A stretch of 64,000 nt of DNA, taken from assembly GCF_022458985.1 (NCBI RefSeq), contig NC_061789.1:13920357-13984356 (forward strand). Direction: 5' to 3'. Position 1 is the stretch's first letter, and each line of letters opens with the position of its first letter. Below are positions 12,638 to 51,048 of this stretch, in pieces. The translations under genes and the position numbers were made by a program. Below the pieces are notes generated by a model. It was not told the origin of the DNA and ran no database searches. It saw nothing but the letters and a program-made list of their open reading frames with translations. Source of the stretch: Mugil cephalus (Eukaryota > Chordata > Actinopteri > Mugiliformes > Mugilidae).

Positions 12638-12738
12638 AGTAATGAAGTAATCAATGCTTTAGATATTAAATCATCTTCAGGTTAAGCCATTGATCTCATT
12701 GTAATTAATAGCAGTTTTATTTTGAGACAGTAAGGAAA

Positions 12739-12744
12739 TTTATT
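12739..12744 (-). terminator. polyadenylation signal of MYH gene 1
   Basis: AATAAA on the minus strand, about 135 nt past the stop codon at 12878-12880. A second AATAAA lies at 12716-12721. Either would give a short 3' UTR, normal for sarcomeric myosins. Confidence 0.5.
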
Positions 12745-12877
12745 CTGCTCCTCACAACTTAATATATTTTAGCACCATTTACTTATGTGATTTAACACCG
12801 TACGATGATAGGAGAATCTATAAACTATTACAACCTGTATGTTTGAGCTCAACACATTTGTGTCTGCCAGCAAAGTT

Positions 12878-25289
<12,412 letters not shown>

Positions 25290-25378
25290 GGTGATATCTC
25301 AAGATAAAGAATCACACTTAAATTCAAGTCAAATTAAATCAAATGCATATGATAAACAAACAAAACAAAATTACTTAC

Positions 25379-25460
25379 AGATCCCAGCTCAGTTGAACTG
25401 AGGATGCAGTGCTGCAGGCCAGGACAAATGCTGACCGACACCAGAAGAATCTTCTAAGTG
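25379..25460 (-). other. MYH gene 1 non-coding first exon (5' UTR)
   Basis: A GTAAGT donor at 25377-25378 ends a probable 5' UTR exon that starts about 30 nt below the TATA-like box at 25484-25492. The coding exon begins after an acceptor just right of 25297, eight nt before the ATG. A leader intron in this place is standard in sarcomeric MYH genes. The right end of the exon is estimated from the TATA box. Confidence 0.5.
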
Positions 25461-25468
25461 AATGCAGG

Positions 25469-25662
25469 CAGCTGGTTGAGGACCCTTTTATCAAGACGAG
25501 GAAAACCGGATGCTCCAAACTTGGCAATGTCACTGTGCTCCAAAGTCAGTCGAGCTGCATTATCGATCTCTCGCTTGATACTTAAATATGGCACGGGATC
25601 TCGCTGTGGTATTAGAAACATGTCAACAGCGACAGGTGATGATCCTCAAGCACTATTTTTAC
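25469..25662 (-). promoter_or_regulatory. MYH gene 1 core promoter with muscle-type elements
   Basis: Minus-strand TATA-like box GATAAAAGG at 25484-25492. Around it are E-boxes CAGCTG (25469-25474) and CAGGTG (25633-25638), a CArG-like CCATATTTAAG (25581-25591, one mismatch from CC(A/T)6GG) and a MEF2-like GTAAAAATAG (25653-25662). This set of MyoD-, SRF- and MEF2-type sites within 200 bp fits a skeletal muscle promoter. Site assignments are by consensus only. Confidence 0.5.
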
Positions 25663-28600
25663 ATGCCATCCGCAATGTCAAGAACTGTCTTATCTGATGA
25701 TGTTGAGGACAACGTCTCAGGTCTCAACGTCTCACGTTTAATGCGTGATGAATGACTTAATTGATCCATTCGGTGTAATTGTGTTGATTAATGATGACAG
25801 TCTGTTATTGTGCATTTTTATGTGTATAAGGCATATCTGAACAGCATCTCTCTGATGTTTCATGACCTTTATATCCCCGCCTTTACTTGAGAACCATCTG
25901 CTCATTCACCTCCAAGGCACCTTGTTTGGATTAACTGGCTTAAACTGGAGACAGATGTCAGTACAAAGTCAATATAACATATTTATGAATTTTTTTTTTT
26001 TTTTATGAATCAGATCGGACAATTTCTTTAAAATTCTGTAATGGAAACAGAATTATATTATTACTTTGCCCACCTTTAATTGTTTAATCGGGATGACTAA
26101 TAAGTGAATTCCTAAAGGCAAATTATGACGCCTATATGCATGCATAGAAAAAAGACAGCGACATGTATCACTGCTTAGGCTCTCTCTGACAACTCACTTT
26201 GATATCAAGTGAGGCTTGGAAGTTTTAGTCTTTTAAGAAATTCCTTATTTTAGGTTGAAAGGATGGATGGCCTTTTCTAAAAGAGAGAACAAAAGTGGGC
26301 CTAGAATTGAACCCTGTGGGACTCCATCCGCTAAATATGATGGACAAAAAAAAAGTGAGACAACAAATAAAATAGTCAGATTTAAATGTAGCAGTTTCTT
26401 GTTTCTTGCAGTTGCATGCCGGGTTTTCAGTGATAGCCAGCCACCTTGAGGGAAGTTGTCTGGTTTGTGTGCGCTGTTTACACATTAACACATAACAGTG
26501 TCCAGTTTGTGCTACACTCATGTGAGTGTAGCACACCGTGTGAGCATCACAGGCAGGTGGAAACACACGACGAGCGATTCGTGCCACATTTAGAATGAGC
26601 TTGGGAGAGTGTAACTCAATATCTAATCACATTAAGGGGAGAAGTGCACGGAAGCAAGTGTGAACACCAGCTCGTCGGCTTGGAAATACATTGCATTGTC
26701 TCTTAATGTAAATTCCTAGATAGGCATAAACACCACATCAGAACTGTAAAATAAGAAGATGGTTGACTTTGTTTCTTCTCTTTTTGTATCTCTTTGTAGA
26801 TATCTCCACTTTTCTCCTGCAGTCATTTTGTACCTACGTGTTGTTGACTCTCCATTTAGAAATGTGTACCACTCACTGCACACAGAGGCTCCACTCTGTG
26901 AGGCAATGACCCTGCAATGTGATTTAAAATGACAAGCTGATGTCTCGTTTGTCCCCTGTTATTTGGTGTCCTGTTTCTGTTAATGCAAACAACAACCTGC
27001 CAGCTCCTCCAGACCTTCGACTCCATGTACTCTCCGCTCTCCTGGGGGTTACCTTCAGCACTTGCAGTAAGTAACCCTGCTGACAGCCACACGAGTGGTA
27101 ACTCTAAACCTGCCCCACAAGGACTTAAACACATGTCAAAAACATGCCAGCTGATGGTGATTAATGCTGCGCTGACAGGAGGCTAAGGAGGATTTTCCTT
27201 AGGTTCATTTGAACTTGCGTACTTTCACCTGAATGACAGGCCAACTCATTCATGTTTTACATCTCATTTCCGGTGGGTTCAGATGAAGCTATGAGCTTCT
27301 ACAAATGTGGATTTTCAGGGGTCCAAGGACTGAAAATGGTTGTGACCCTATCGCTTTGTTCAGATTTTTATTAGAGTCATTATTAGGCCTACAAGCACTG
27401 GACATGGTTGCTGACTGACCGTAGTGTCAGCGAGTGAGCGCATTATCATCCATGTGCCTCAGTTAAAATGTAAACTCTGTCTGCAGCATCTGAGTGAAAC
27501 CACACTGGTTTAATGTGTTAATCATTCTTCATATTATCTTATGTGGCGTGTATGTGCTGTTACATGTAATAGTCTGATGATGTCTTCAGGTAGAAAACAA
27601 TCACCATCAAACTTCAGTTTTTTGTTAGTAGAAGAAAAAAGAAAGATTCATCAGACTGCCTTTATTGGTTGTAGAGACTAAACAATATTTGATGAACATT
27701 AGTGTCCACATCTATTAATAATTCATTTTGTGTCTTGCTCATAGTGGGGATTTAGTTCGGGTCATAAATAACTGCAGTGCAGACACTATTCCTGGAACAT
27801 GCTAAGCTATCACTGCTTACTTAGCTCTGTCTAGACTAAATTAACTGAATTAACTCACAGAATGGAGACCCGACTCTTCTTTTTTAATGTACAATTGTCA
27901 TAGAAAACCACGAGGTCATAGATTTAATTGTGCAGCTCTAATGGTGGTGTTCATCTGTGGGCCCACTGCCTGACAGAAAGATCTCAGCTAGACATTCATT
28001 GATCGCCAGAAGACGAGTCCTGGGTTGACTTTACAGTGGTTGGTTGATATTTGATGATGAATCTGCATGAGTAAAGTGGTGTCTTCGCTCTGAAGCACCA
28101 CAGTTCTATGAAATATGTAGTCCTTCAGCAGTAAAATCAAGTCATCGAGAACAGAAACAAAGGAAAGAACAAGAACTATTGTAAAAATGCACTAGATTGC
28201 ATGATCCCATTTAATATTGTCTAAATATGTTATCACTTATCAGGCTGCTCTGTAGATACATTAATACTACATTCATAAAGGATGACATATATGGACTTTT
28301 AGTTCCTAGTATGGCTCCAAAAGTAGTGAGTCCTACATTTCTGCTGTTACAAATTAGTCAATTATTTAATTCAACCTTCCCTGCCATGTTTGTTATTTTT
28401 TATATTTAAATGTGTAGTCTCTTTTGGGTTTTAGAAAGCTACTTTCAAAAGATTTTTTTTTTTTCACAGGTCAAGACAACCTGTGAATCATGAGTAAACT
28501 AATCTGAGTGGAAAACTGCCAGAGCGTCCAGCAACATGCAACGATTTGTAACAAGTTAGCTGTGGTGGTTTATTTCACTTTTTTTCCATTTGGCTAAACC

Positions 28601-29158
28601 CTATAATATACATATATAGAATATAATGGGCTACTGATCTTTTGAGCTGATTCAGATCATGAATGAGATTATTTTTAATTGTAGCACTGCAACTAAATTC
28701 ATTCAAGAGCCCTTCCATAATTTTGGGATTTGTTCTGGTCCAAAACTCAAAAGGATCAATAAGCAACTGAAATTATTCAAAAGGAACAACAGCAAATCTT
28801 AAAAATAAATTTGGCATATTTTAGTATCAGTTATCTCAGCTCTACTTGCATCTGCTGTCGACTAGTTGACAGTTTATGAACATTTCTTTTGATTTCAAAA
28901 CCCTTGTAAGGAACTTGTAACAAAAACTTTCGATAAATGTATAATGTATAAAATATAATTTTGTCCAAATCTTACATTTTTGTCCAAAAATCAATTTCCA
29001 AATTTGATAGTTTAATTATTTTGACTGAAATGTCAATTTTTAACCAAAGTAATTTAAATAATTGGAAATATGCAAAACAAAAAACAAAGCAAAGTATATA
29101 TTTTAAGTAGACTGTGACAATGCTACATTTCCTAAAGTGGAGTTAACCTGTGAAGACT
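25663..29158. other. intergenic region between the two MYH genes
   Basis: No gene is supported. The region is AT-rich. A stretch near 26265-26340 (GAACCCTGTGGGACTCCAT core) resembles a fish interspersed repeat, but I cannot name it. The right end holds the 3' UTR of MYH gene 2; the left end holds the promoter of MYH gene 1. Confidence 0.55.
29011..29016 (-). terminator. candidate polyadenylation signal of MYH gene 2
   Basis: ATTAAA on the minus strand, about 143 nt past the stop at 29159-29161. A canonical AATAAA lies further on at 28569-28574. Either may be used. Confidence 0.4.
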
Positions 29159-43641
<14,483 letters not shown>

Positions 43642-43749
43642 TTTGTTGGGCTGGATAAGTACCACAACTAGATGTACTAAAACGATCATATTAATTAAAA
43701 AAAAAACTCAGGATGAGAACTGATAAACTGGTCATAACATCAAACTTAC

Positions 43750-43818
43750 CTGAAAAGGAGTCAAAAGATGCTCAAATGTTTGCTTAAATCTCTGCACTGC
43801 TAACATACCTCAACTTAA
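43750..43818 (-). other. MYH gene 2 non-coding first exon (5' UTR)
   Basis: Ends in CTTTTCAG|GTAAGT (donor at 43748-43749) and starts about 30 nt below the TATA box at 43844-43851. The coding exon probably begins after TATCCAG at 43651-43652, nine nt before the ATG. The right boundary is estimated. Confidence 0.5.
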
Positions 43819-43843
43819 CAAGACCATGACAGCTTTTAGAAGC

Positions 43844-44260
43844 TTTATATACAGTCTATCCTGCTTCACAGCTGTGTCTTCTCCTATATTTGGTCTTCCA
43901 TGCTCCGTTGTATGTCCATTTTGTATTTCAAACTATGTATAGCTGTATTGTGTCACTTTTAAACGGTTTCAATTGTAATCCTTAAGACTGTCCATTAAAA
44001 AGCAATGAACGCAAAGGGCGACAGCTTAGAAGGCTTAAGGCCCCCAACATGACGGGCCTCATTTTCTGGGATCAGGGAGAGATTAGGTCGGTTAGGCTGT
44101 CGCTGAAATTCTGACACTGGCTGTCTGGAGAGCAGAGCCGACGGTTGGGTTTGTGTTGTTATGGAGAAGCAGGGGTTCATGGGTAACGTTTAGCACATTC
44201 CAGACAGAGGCCAGAACCAGTTAACCCAAAGATGTGACAATGGGATTTGTCTAAAAATAT
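43844..44260 (-). promoter_or_regulatory. MYH gene 2 core promoter with muscle-type elements
   Basis: A consensus TATA box, TATATAAA, is on the minus strand at 43844-43851. Upstream are an E-box CAGCTG in the palindrome CACAGCTGTG (43869-43874), a CArG-like CCAAATATAG (43884-43893, one mismatch from the skeletal actin CArG box) and a MEF2-like CTAAAAATAT (44251-44260). The layout parallels the promoter of MYH gene 1, although the TATA box is stronger. Confidence 0.55.
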
Positions 44261-44564
44261 GACTTGTTATAGCTTGGTTTTCTTGGGTCCACAGATCAAT
44301 CGAAAACCTACAGTCTGATGTTGAGATTGTGTAGTTCTTCTGGCATCTTAAAGGCATGATTGTAACTTTGATGCAAATCTCTCACGGCCTTCTCTGTATT
44401 TTGTCTCATGTGTTGTGTCTAGCTCTTTGAAACATTAATGCGCAAATAATGAAGTAATTTGAAACCATCACTGGAATTCAAGAAACTATTTAACCAGGTT
44501 CAATCGCATTCAAACATATGGCAATGATTTTTGCTTTTATTTGCTTTTAGTAATCTGTGTGTTG

Positions 44565-44720
44565 CCCCGTAGCATGGTGGTCCACCACTTTGGTTACAGC
44601 TAAAATCTCTCTTCCGTACAATTCTGCCAAATTTTAGCATTTTCACTGTGAGCGCATTAGCTAACTGACTAGCATAGGGCTAGAAGCTAGCATAACTACA
44701 GACCCATGCTAGGTTCAGAT
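44565..44720. repeat. fish dispersed repeat fragment
   Basis: CCACCACTTTGG followed by several GCTAG/TTAGC words; resembles the repeat at 9016-9300. Confidence 0.35.
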
Positions 44721-47700
44721 TGCTTATTTACAGTGTGCCATATCAGGCGATTGGACCACATGTTGATCCCCAACTAATCCTAACTTAATAAGAGAACCAA
44801 ATGACTACCAAATACAGTGCAAAATAAGTAAAATCCAATTTTTAGTCCATGGGGTGCATAAAAGAGAAGGTCTGGGTTGTCTAGTTTATCTTTCTCATGA
44901 AGCTAAATGGAAAAATACACAAAAAACTCTGCCAGACTTGTCTTTTTGTCAGGTGTCCATGATGTAACATCTATCCATCCATTGAATGAATAACTGACTG
45001 AATAATCTCAAAAACCACCCCCTAAATTGCTACACCAACTGGAAATCTTTTTTGTTGTTGTTAAATGTTTTGTTGGTGTCATACGCAGAACCATGGTGGG
45101 TCTACATAACCTAAAACAAACCTGCTATAGCTATCACTGACAAACTGCATCTCAAGTAAATCGGTATAGTTTACACACATGTCTAAATTTAATTTAATCA
45201 TAGTGGTCTTCAGGCCAGAATGATTTGACTGACTGTATTTTATTCGAGTTAATGTGCTGGGTCATAAGGAGAATATTTCATCTTTGTGGCAGTTTTTTTG
45301 AATATTCTACTTTCCTGACAATCATAAAGCCAACGAGAAGCCAGATCCCAGCTAACGAGGCCAATAATGAATCCATTTTAAATCCTTATCATAAACTGTA
45401 GAAAGATTTTCTACAGTCCACGATCCTTACAGTGGGTTTCTATTAGCGTGCCAAAGCCAATATGTGCTTTAGTTAAGAGTGTGACTAAAGTGTGGAGACA
45501 GGGTTTACTGGAAGCTTTGATTTTCTTCTATTTCCAGCAGCACGAATGGATTATCTCTGGCTTTTGGACGGTTCTGGTCACACAGAATAGAATATTTGAA
45601 AATGTCCATTTGCACGTGAATACTTGCATGGCTGCCTTATTTTTTTTCTCATTAAAAATTAACCAAAGAAATGTTCATTTCCTTTCTATAGTGTGTGGTT
45701 AACAGAACTGAAATTGTGGTATTTAATCAGTCCAACATGAGTGACCCAGCGGTTGAGTTTTCTTGGTCTTGAGTCATACCAGTAGTAGAAAAACACATAA
45801 CGCTCAAAAATTTTCACATAGCAGGAGTAAAAATCAGTGTATGGTTCCGATGCAATCATGTTGTGAAAACAGGTCCTTATTTGTTCTTTTACGTCAGATT
45901 CACATACGTAAAATTAAATATTTTTCTTTATTTCCCATGTTTGCATTCCTATCCGTTCTCTTCCTTTTTCCACATAAACAGCCGTTTGGATTAAATCTAA
46001 AATTGTAATTTCCGCATCTTCATCTCCTCACAGTGGAAATTATGGTAATACAGCGAGAAATAAGTGTATAATCTTGGTTATTTCGTCAGGCCGTGCGTCG
46101 CAGACAGCCTAATTGGTGCTGATTTAATAGCCTCGTAATGTCACTTGAAGGTCTGGCAACAGCTGCAAGAATAACTGTCTGCGGGGAGACATGCGCGGCC
46201 CGAGCAGGCCGACCAGCCGGGGGACTACACGGACCCTTCTGTCCAATTTCAACATGGCACCAAATGCGTGTGTGGAAGTTCGACTGTGATGAGGTAACGA
46301 GATGTTAACTCGAGGGTCGCAGGAGAAGAAAGAAGAAACAGGGAGAAAATCCCTTTCAGCTGCTTGTGTGCGACACAGACCCAAGACTCATTTTGGTGGA
46401 AAATAGATCTGACGACGGATGCGTCCACACAGGATTAGAGGGGTCAGGAGAAGAGACCAGACAAGAGAGCACGGCTACTGCAAACCACAGGCTCCTTTCC
46501 TGGACACAGATTAAACCCAGCTCTCCTCACAGATCCACCAATGTGTGACGTTCCTGAGGCAAAGCTGCTGCAGCAACAAAGGAAGCAAGTGGTAAACTAC
46601 GTTTAGATTGACAGCGCGATCGATCGGCCCGCGAGTGGGCCGTCTGAGGGAGGAGCTGGCGGTCCCTGGAGGCCTCGCAGATCAATCGTGCCGTCAGTCC
46701 ACAGGCACTTTAGTTCTTGTTTTCACACTCGCTGTAGTTTGGATTTAGCAGCAGAAGTAAAAGTATGCACAAACTATGACCGAGTTATATTAGTATAGTA
46801 TAACCTGTATCTGGCTATGTGGGGCCTGTTTTATAACATAAATACATATTTAACTTTCTTAATATCTACACATCTCTCACTATTATTCTTCAGGTTTTGC
46901 ACAGAATAATAAAATTCGATTTAACATCCTACATAGTGAGCTTTAGAGGTGTTGGTAAGAGGATTTTGTTAGCTTTATTGACACTGATTCCAGACTTGAT
47001 GCTAAGCTAAGCTACAGTACTTTACTGCTAGCTTTCAGACATTAAAGTCTCTTTTCGTTGTAACAACAAATCAGCCCTTGTTCTTAGTCCGGGGTTTATC
47101 ACTGACATGGTGTCTGAGCCAAATGCAAAGTGTGGCAGAAATCCATTCAATTGTCAGTATTATCTGGAAATGTTCATGAAAGTGAAATTCACACCAGGCA
47201 AATAAAATAGTTGTGAAGTACCTAAATAAAAAATCAGACGAGAAAGCTTTTTTAAATAATCAATCCAGAAATCGGTTCAGAGCTGGAAGGCCTCTCTCCT
47301 CCGCAAATGAGCCCTATGTCTGGCCGCGGAGAGCTCGCCGACTGCTGTGTTTGCCTTTCTAATCCGACTTCTAAAGGAGGAACAAAACAGGTGCGCAGGC
47401 GGAAAATATATTAATAAATCAATACCGGCTGTTGGCAAGATCGCAGCTCCTCTGTGTTTTACCTTAAATAATAAATTATATAATCACAGTTCTGTTAAAA
47501 CACACTGGAAGTAACAAGCCTCTTCCAATGAACAGCAAAGCTTAAAATGATAATATCAGTCTGTGTTATGGAGGAGCTCAGTATTTATTCAGATGACTAA
47601 TAAGATAAAAGAAAAGTATTTGAAAGTAAATCTTCATCAGTAATTAATCAGTCTGAAGGAGAATCATTCGCTAAGCATGGATAAAAAGATAAATGTTAGC

Positions 47701-48133
47701 AGCCTCCCGTTTGCTTTTATAGTAGCAGAACATGTATAAAAACGCTGGAAAACCTGTCGATCGAATCGTTGTGTCCGAACATTTGTCTGGTGCTGACGAT
47801 TGTTTTTCTCTGGATATTCTAGAGATATCAATGCATGAAAATCAGCAGTTTTTCCAGAGCAGCCAAACACCTATTCCACGTTTAAAATCACTTCAATCAA
47901 CTTTTCTCACCAATCAGAAGCTCGGTTTGAACTTGAGACACTGAGTCACTGCCATGTGATTAGCTAATTAAATATTTGTGTTTGTGATTATTTGTGATTT
48001 TGTAGACAGTTGAACAGGCGTACCTAATAATGTGGCCAGAACGGGGAGCCTCGGTCACATTATGATACAAAGATAAGAGTCGTTTACTTTTAGGCTAATT
48101 GAAGAATCAGCTGTAGTGTAATTTATGGTCTCA

Positions 48134-48146
48134 CCACTAGGGGTCT
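48134..48146 (+). promoter_or_regulatory. weaker CTCF-like motif
   Basis: CCACTAGGGGTCT on the plus strand, matching the first ten bases of the CTCF core but not its GCGC end. It is on the sco1 side of the MYH block and points away from it. Confidence 0.3.
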
Positions 48147-48190
48147 CCAGAGTACGACCTTTTTGACTGAGCAACACTCCTGATGAATCG

Positions 48191-48196
48191 TTTATT
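48191..48196 (-). terminator. candidate polyadenylation signal of sco1
   Basis: AATAAA on the minus strand about 380 nt past the sco1 stop codon. Confidence 0.4.
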
Positions 48197-48573
48197 GCTA
48201 GTGTGTTTAAATTAAGTATTAAATTATTTCAGTGAAACCTGGATGTCTGTGAAGTACAAAAGAAATCCCATGCATACCGTAAATGTTTTTGGGGGTGATT
48301 TTATCACAAAATCTTGAGCTCATTAGAGTTTCTTTAAATGTTTTCAAGAATTTCTGTCCATTTAGCTGCAGTGTGATGGGTCTCATGTATAATCGGGGAG
48401 AAATTAATATGACAACAACAAGCGGCAGAAGGAATGTCACTGCAGACATATATCTTCATATGATAGTGTATCCAAAATAAATAAAAGGCCAATCAATATA
48501 AGAGGTCAGTGGTGAACAGTAACACCTGAGAAGAGAATCTGTCAGTCCATGATGGAGTTTAACGGGCTGCTGC

Positions 48574-50528
48574 TCATTTTCTCATCTTGTACTTCCTCAT
48601 GTGCGCTGCTATTGAGGTGGAGATCTCCGCGCTTCTCTTGTTCTGCCCAAAATAGTCCACAAACTCTCCATCAGGCCCCACGAGGTACATGATGATCGTG
48701 TGGTCGACCTAAAGACAAGAGAGGATAAGGACAAATACATGTTGAAATCCCGGAGGCACCACCTTTCCACTGTTAAGATTTGCAGGTTTTAACTCACAAT
48801 GTAGTCATTGTCCTCATCTTTTGGTCCTTGACTGTAATAAACTCTGTAAGCCCGGGAAACCTGCTCAATCTGATCCAGAGTCCCCGTCAAACCAACCAGT
48901 TTCGGGGAAAACTCTGAAAGATATGGCATAAGATTAGACGAAATAAAATACAGACAAGATAGAAAGGCAGAGAATTCTTTGTAAATACACGCGCCTCAAT
49001 TAATCTGATTCACCCGTCTTGCTGAATCATAGTTATAAAAACTCAAAACCTACATTCAGACATGGTCGTACCTTTAACGTATACAGCCATGGCCTCCGCC
49101 GTGTCCCTGTCCGGATCGATGGTGATGAGGAGGGGAGTCAGGTTAGGTAGAGTCTTTATGCTGTCTGTGGAAAGACAAACACAGACCAGGCGTTTAGACA
49201 AATGAGGACATTATACACATCTTATAGTAAAACTGAGTTTATCACCTATTTCATCCACCACTTCAATCATTTTCTCCAGTTCATCTGGACAGATGTCAGG
49301 GCAGTGAGTGAACCCAAAGTAGATGAGGATCCACTGGCCGAGGAAGTCCTCGCTCTTGGTGGGCTTCTTGTTGTGATCGATGAGAGAGAACGGACCGCCC
49401 AGCGCCGGCTTCCCGATCGACTTGTTCCTCTGTTTTTCAATCACTAAAATTCACAATCATCACTGTTATTAATTAACAACTTTATCAACTGTTTCAACAC
49501 AAAAATAATCTTATTTAAATATAAAAACACGTCCTTTATTCGCCAACTTGTTTTGCTATCTGGTATTAAACAGTGAATACTCACATTCTTCCTTTTCTTT
49601 CTTGAAATATTTCATCCCTCCCAGCAGAGCTCCTCCGATAGCAAATGTTATGGCTAAAGATTTCCACGACACAGGCTTTAAAGATAAGAAAACAAAAGCA
49701 TGCAGGCACAGTAATGTACATTTTTCATACAGCAGATTATATGTGACTCATGCAATTTCATGTTCCTTTTTTAATTTTCCTGAACAAGACCTTTGAATTA
49801 TCATGTTCTTATGCTACTAACAGGTGCACTTAAGTGTTTCCATCTGATGATGCCTGTGTAAGATGTTTTACAATGTCTGAGAACCCTTAAAACTGGGCCA
49901 ACGTTTATCAATTAATCATAACAGAATTTGTGCCAGTTCTGGCAGGTTTCAGCTTCAATATTTAGATACGCACCCCTGACTTCTTAGGCTGATCCTTTGA
50001 TGGCGGTGGGGGCATTGAGGAAAGCCTTCTGGAGCACTGTTGGTTCAGCCATTGTGTGGTTCTGCAGGTGTGACTTACATTCGCCTGTTTGCAAAAGATC
50101 ACAGAAAAAAAAGGATAGATGGAGAGACAGGTGGAGTAACTGGAGATATCTTTTGAATTATTAAGTGTTTTTCGGTTTGCATCCCAAAGTCATTGGCTGT
50201 AATTAGTGTTTAGTTTTAGGCTTCTCTCATAAAATGTTCAGTGGTACAGATAAAAATAATAAAATGGTAATTACACGATGATATAAAAGTATGCCAGATT
50301 TCTAAATGGAGTTTGGTGCTGATGTTGCTAGCTTTGACCTACCAGGTAGCAGGGAACTCTCCGCGGTGACAGCGTGTGTGTCAGTCCAGTTTCTCTCCGT
50401 ACAACATTGTGTGCGAGCCTGACGCTTTGTGTCTGCAGAACCTGATTATGAAACAACCGGCAGCCTAGTCTGTGATATAAGACACTCAGGGACATGTTTG
50501 TACCTTGACAGAACCACTGCAGCAACAA
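48574..50528 (-). CDS. sco1: SCO1: mitochondrial copper chaperone for cytochrome c oxidase assembly
   Basis: Seven coding exons: 50343-50528, 49974-50084, 49585-49675, 49246-49443, 49072-49164, 48798-48913, 48574-48708. They total 930 nt, 309 aa (human SCO1 is 301). SCO1 sits in the mitochondrial inner membrane and passes copper to the CuA site of COX2. The N-terminus is arginine-rich like a mitochondrial presequence, one transmembrane segment lies at about 104-121 ([19 protein letters not shown]), and the thioredoxin-like domain follows. The copper ligands are present: C177 and C181 in CPDIC, and H268 in VDHTII, each eight residues later than human C169, C173 and H260. For exon 1 the donor G|GTAGGT at 50342 is chosen over a GT four bases further on because only it keeps the frame. 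A second in-frame Met lies at residue 12. Confidence 0.95.
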
Positions 50529-50694
50529 GGAAGCTGCCGCAAGTTCGGTTATTAAACGTGATAACTTAAGGAAACTACGGCATGCAAACTACTGGTCTCG
50601 GATCAGTTCTCCGTGTTCGTCAATATTTAATATTGGCCATTTGAAATTGAAACAGCTGATCTGAGGTCGGTCAGAAAGAGGCTGCTGTTATACA

Positions 50695-50709
50695 CAGGAA
50701 GTGACGTCA
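50695..50709 (+). promoter_or_regulatory. composite ETS/CRE element in the sco1 promoter
   Basis: CAGGAAGTGACGTCA joins an ETS/GABPA-type GGAAGT to a perfect palindromic CRE/ATF site, TGACGTCA (50702-50709). It is about 170 bp upstream of the sco1 start. GABPA (NRF2) and CREB-type factors drive many nuclear genes for cytochrome c oxidase assembly, which fits sco1. Function is inferred from the motif. Confidence 0.55.
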
Positions 50710-50856
50710 TCATGAGCGTCTTCTTCTTTTGTCTATTCGTTTGTTTGCTCTCTGCTGCCACCTGGAGAGTGGAAAAACCTTATACACAAAAACAGACGAC
50801 AACTGTTTTACGATTCAGTTTATTATATTTTATATCATTTAGTTCAGAATTACACA

Positions 50857-50862
50857 TTTATT
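50857..50862 (-). terminator. candidate polyadenylation signal of tmem220
   Basis: AATAAA on the minus strand about 190 nt past the tmem220 stop codon; another is at 50819-50824. Confidence 0.45.
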
Positions 50863-51048
50863 TAACTTATACCAAAATTAATTTTATAACACTGGTGGAA
50901 AATAATGTAAAAAAAAAAAAAAAACCACGTCAGTATACCTGACATATTTTTGGATTCATTAATTCTTCAAAAGCAGCATTCTCGGTTCAGGATTTTCAGT
51001 CAAAGAACAAAAGAAAAATGAACGTTGTATCAGGAAAGAAGTGGGAAT

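Larger units (their letters stand above)
11659..12877. other. intergenic/3' flank of MYH gene 1
   Basis: No coding sequence is supported. It contains the two CTCF-like motifs, an (ATAA)n run at 12621-12637 and the 3' UTR with polyA signals of MYH gene 1. Confidence 0.6.
44261..48573. other. intergenic region between MYH gene 2 and sco1
   Basis: No gene is supported. A dispersed fish repeat lies at about 44565-44720 (CCACCACTTTGG ... GCTAGAAGCTAGC). Two GC-richer patches, about 46140-46720 and 47276-47400, stand out from AT-rich surroundings; short open frames in them have no recognisable domain. A CTCF-like motif is at 48134-48146, and an AATAAA for sco1 at 48191-48196. In mammals enhancers for the fast MYH array lie in this kind of flanking position; that role here is only a possibility. 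Confidence 0.5.
50529..51048. other. short intergenic interval sco1-tmem220
   Basis: 520 bp holding the sco1 promoter (ETS/CRE element at 50695-50709) and the 3' UTR of tmem220 (AATAAA at 50857-50862). No adprm coding sequence is present, although that gene lies between these two in human. Confidence 0.7.

Noticed and set aside
26255-26449. 64-codon plus-strand frame between the MYH genes
   Set aside because: The core resembles an interspersed repeat rather than a gene, and I cannot name the family, so it is noted only inside the intergenic entry.
43642-43689. Upstream in-frame ATG before MYH gene 2
   Set aside because: The extra 16 residues lie partly in the leader intron (an acceptor at 43651-43652 precedes the ATG at 43641), and [10 protein letters not shown] is the standard MYH start.
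46124-46384. 86-codon minus-strand frame between MYH gene 2 and sco1
   Set aside because: In a GC-rich patch where stops are rare; no known domain and no splice or polyA context.
50339-50342. sco1 exon 1 ending four bases further on (donor GTCAAA)
   Set aside because: It would shift the frame and hit a stop in exon 2; the donor GTAGGT at 50341-50342 keeps the frame.
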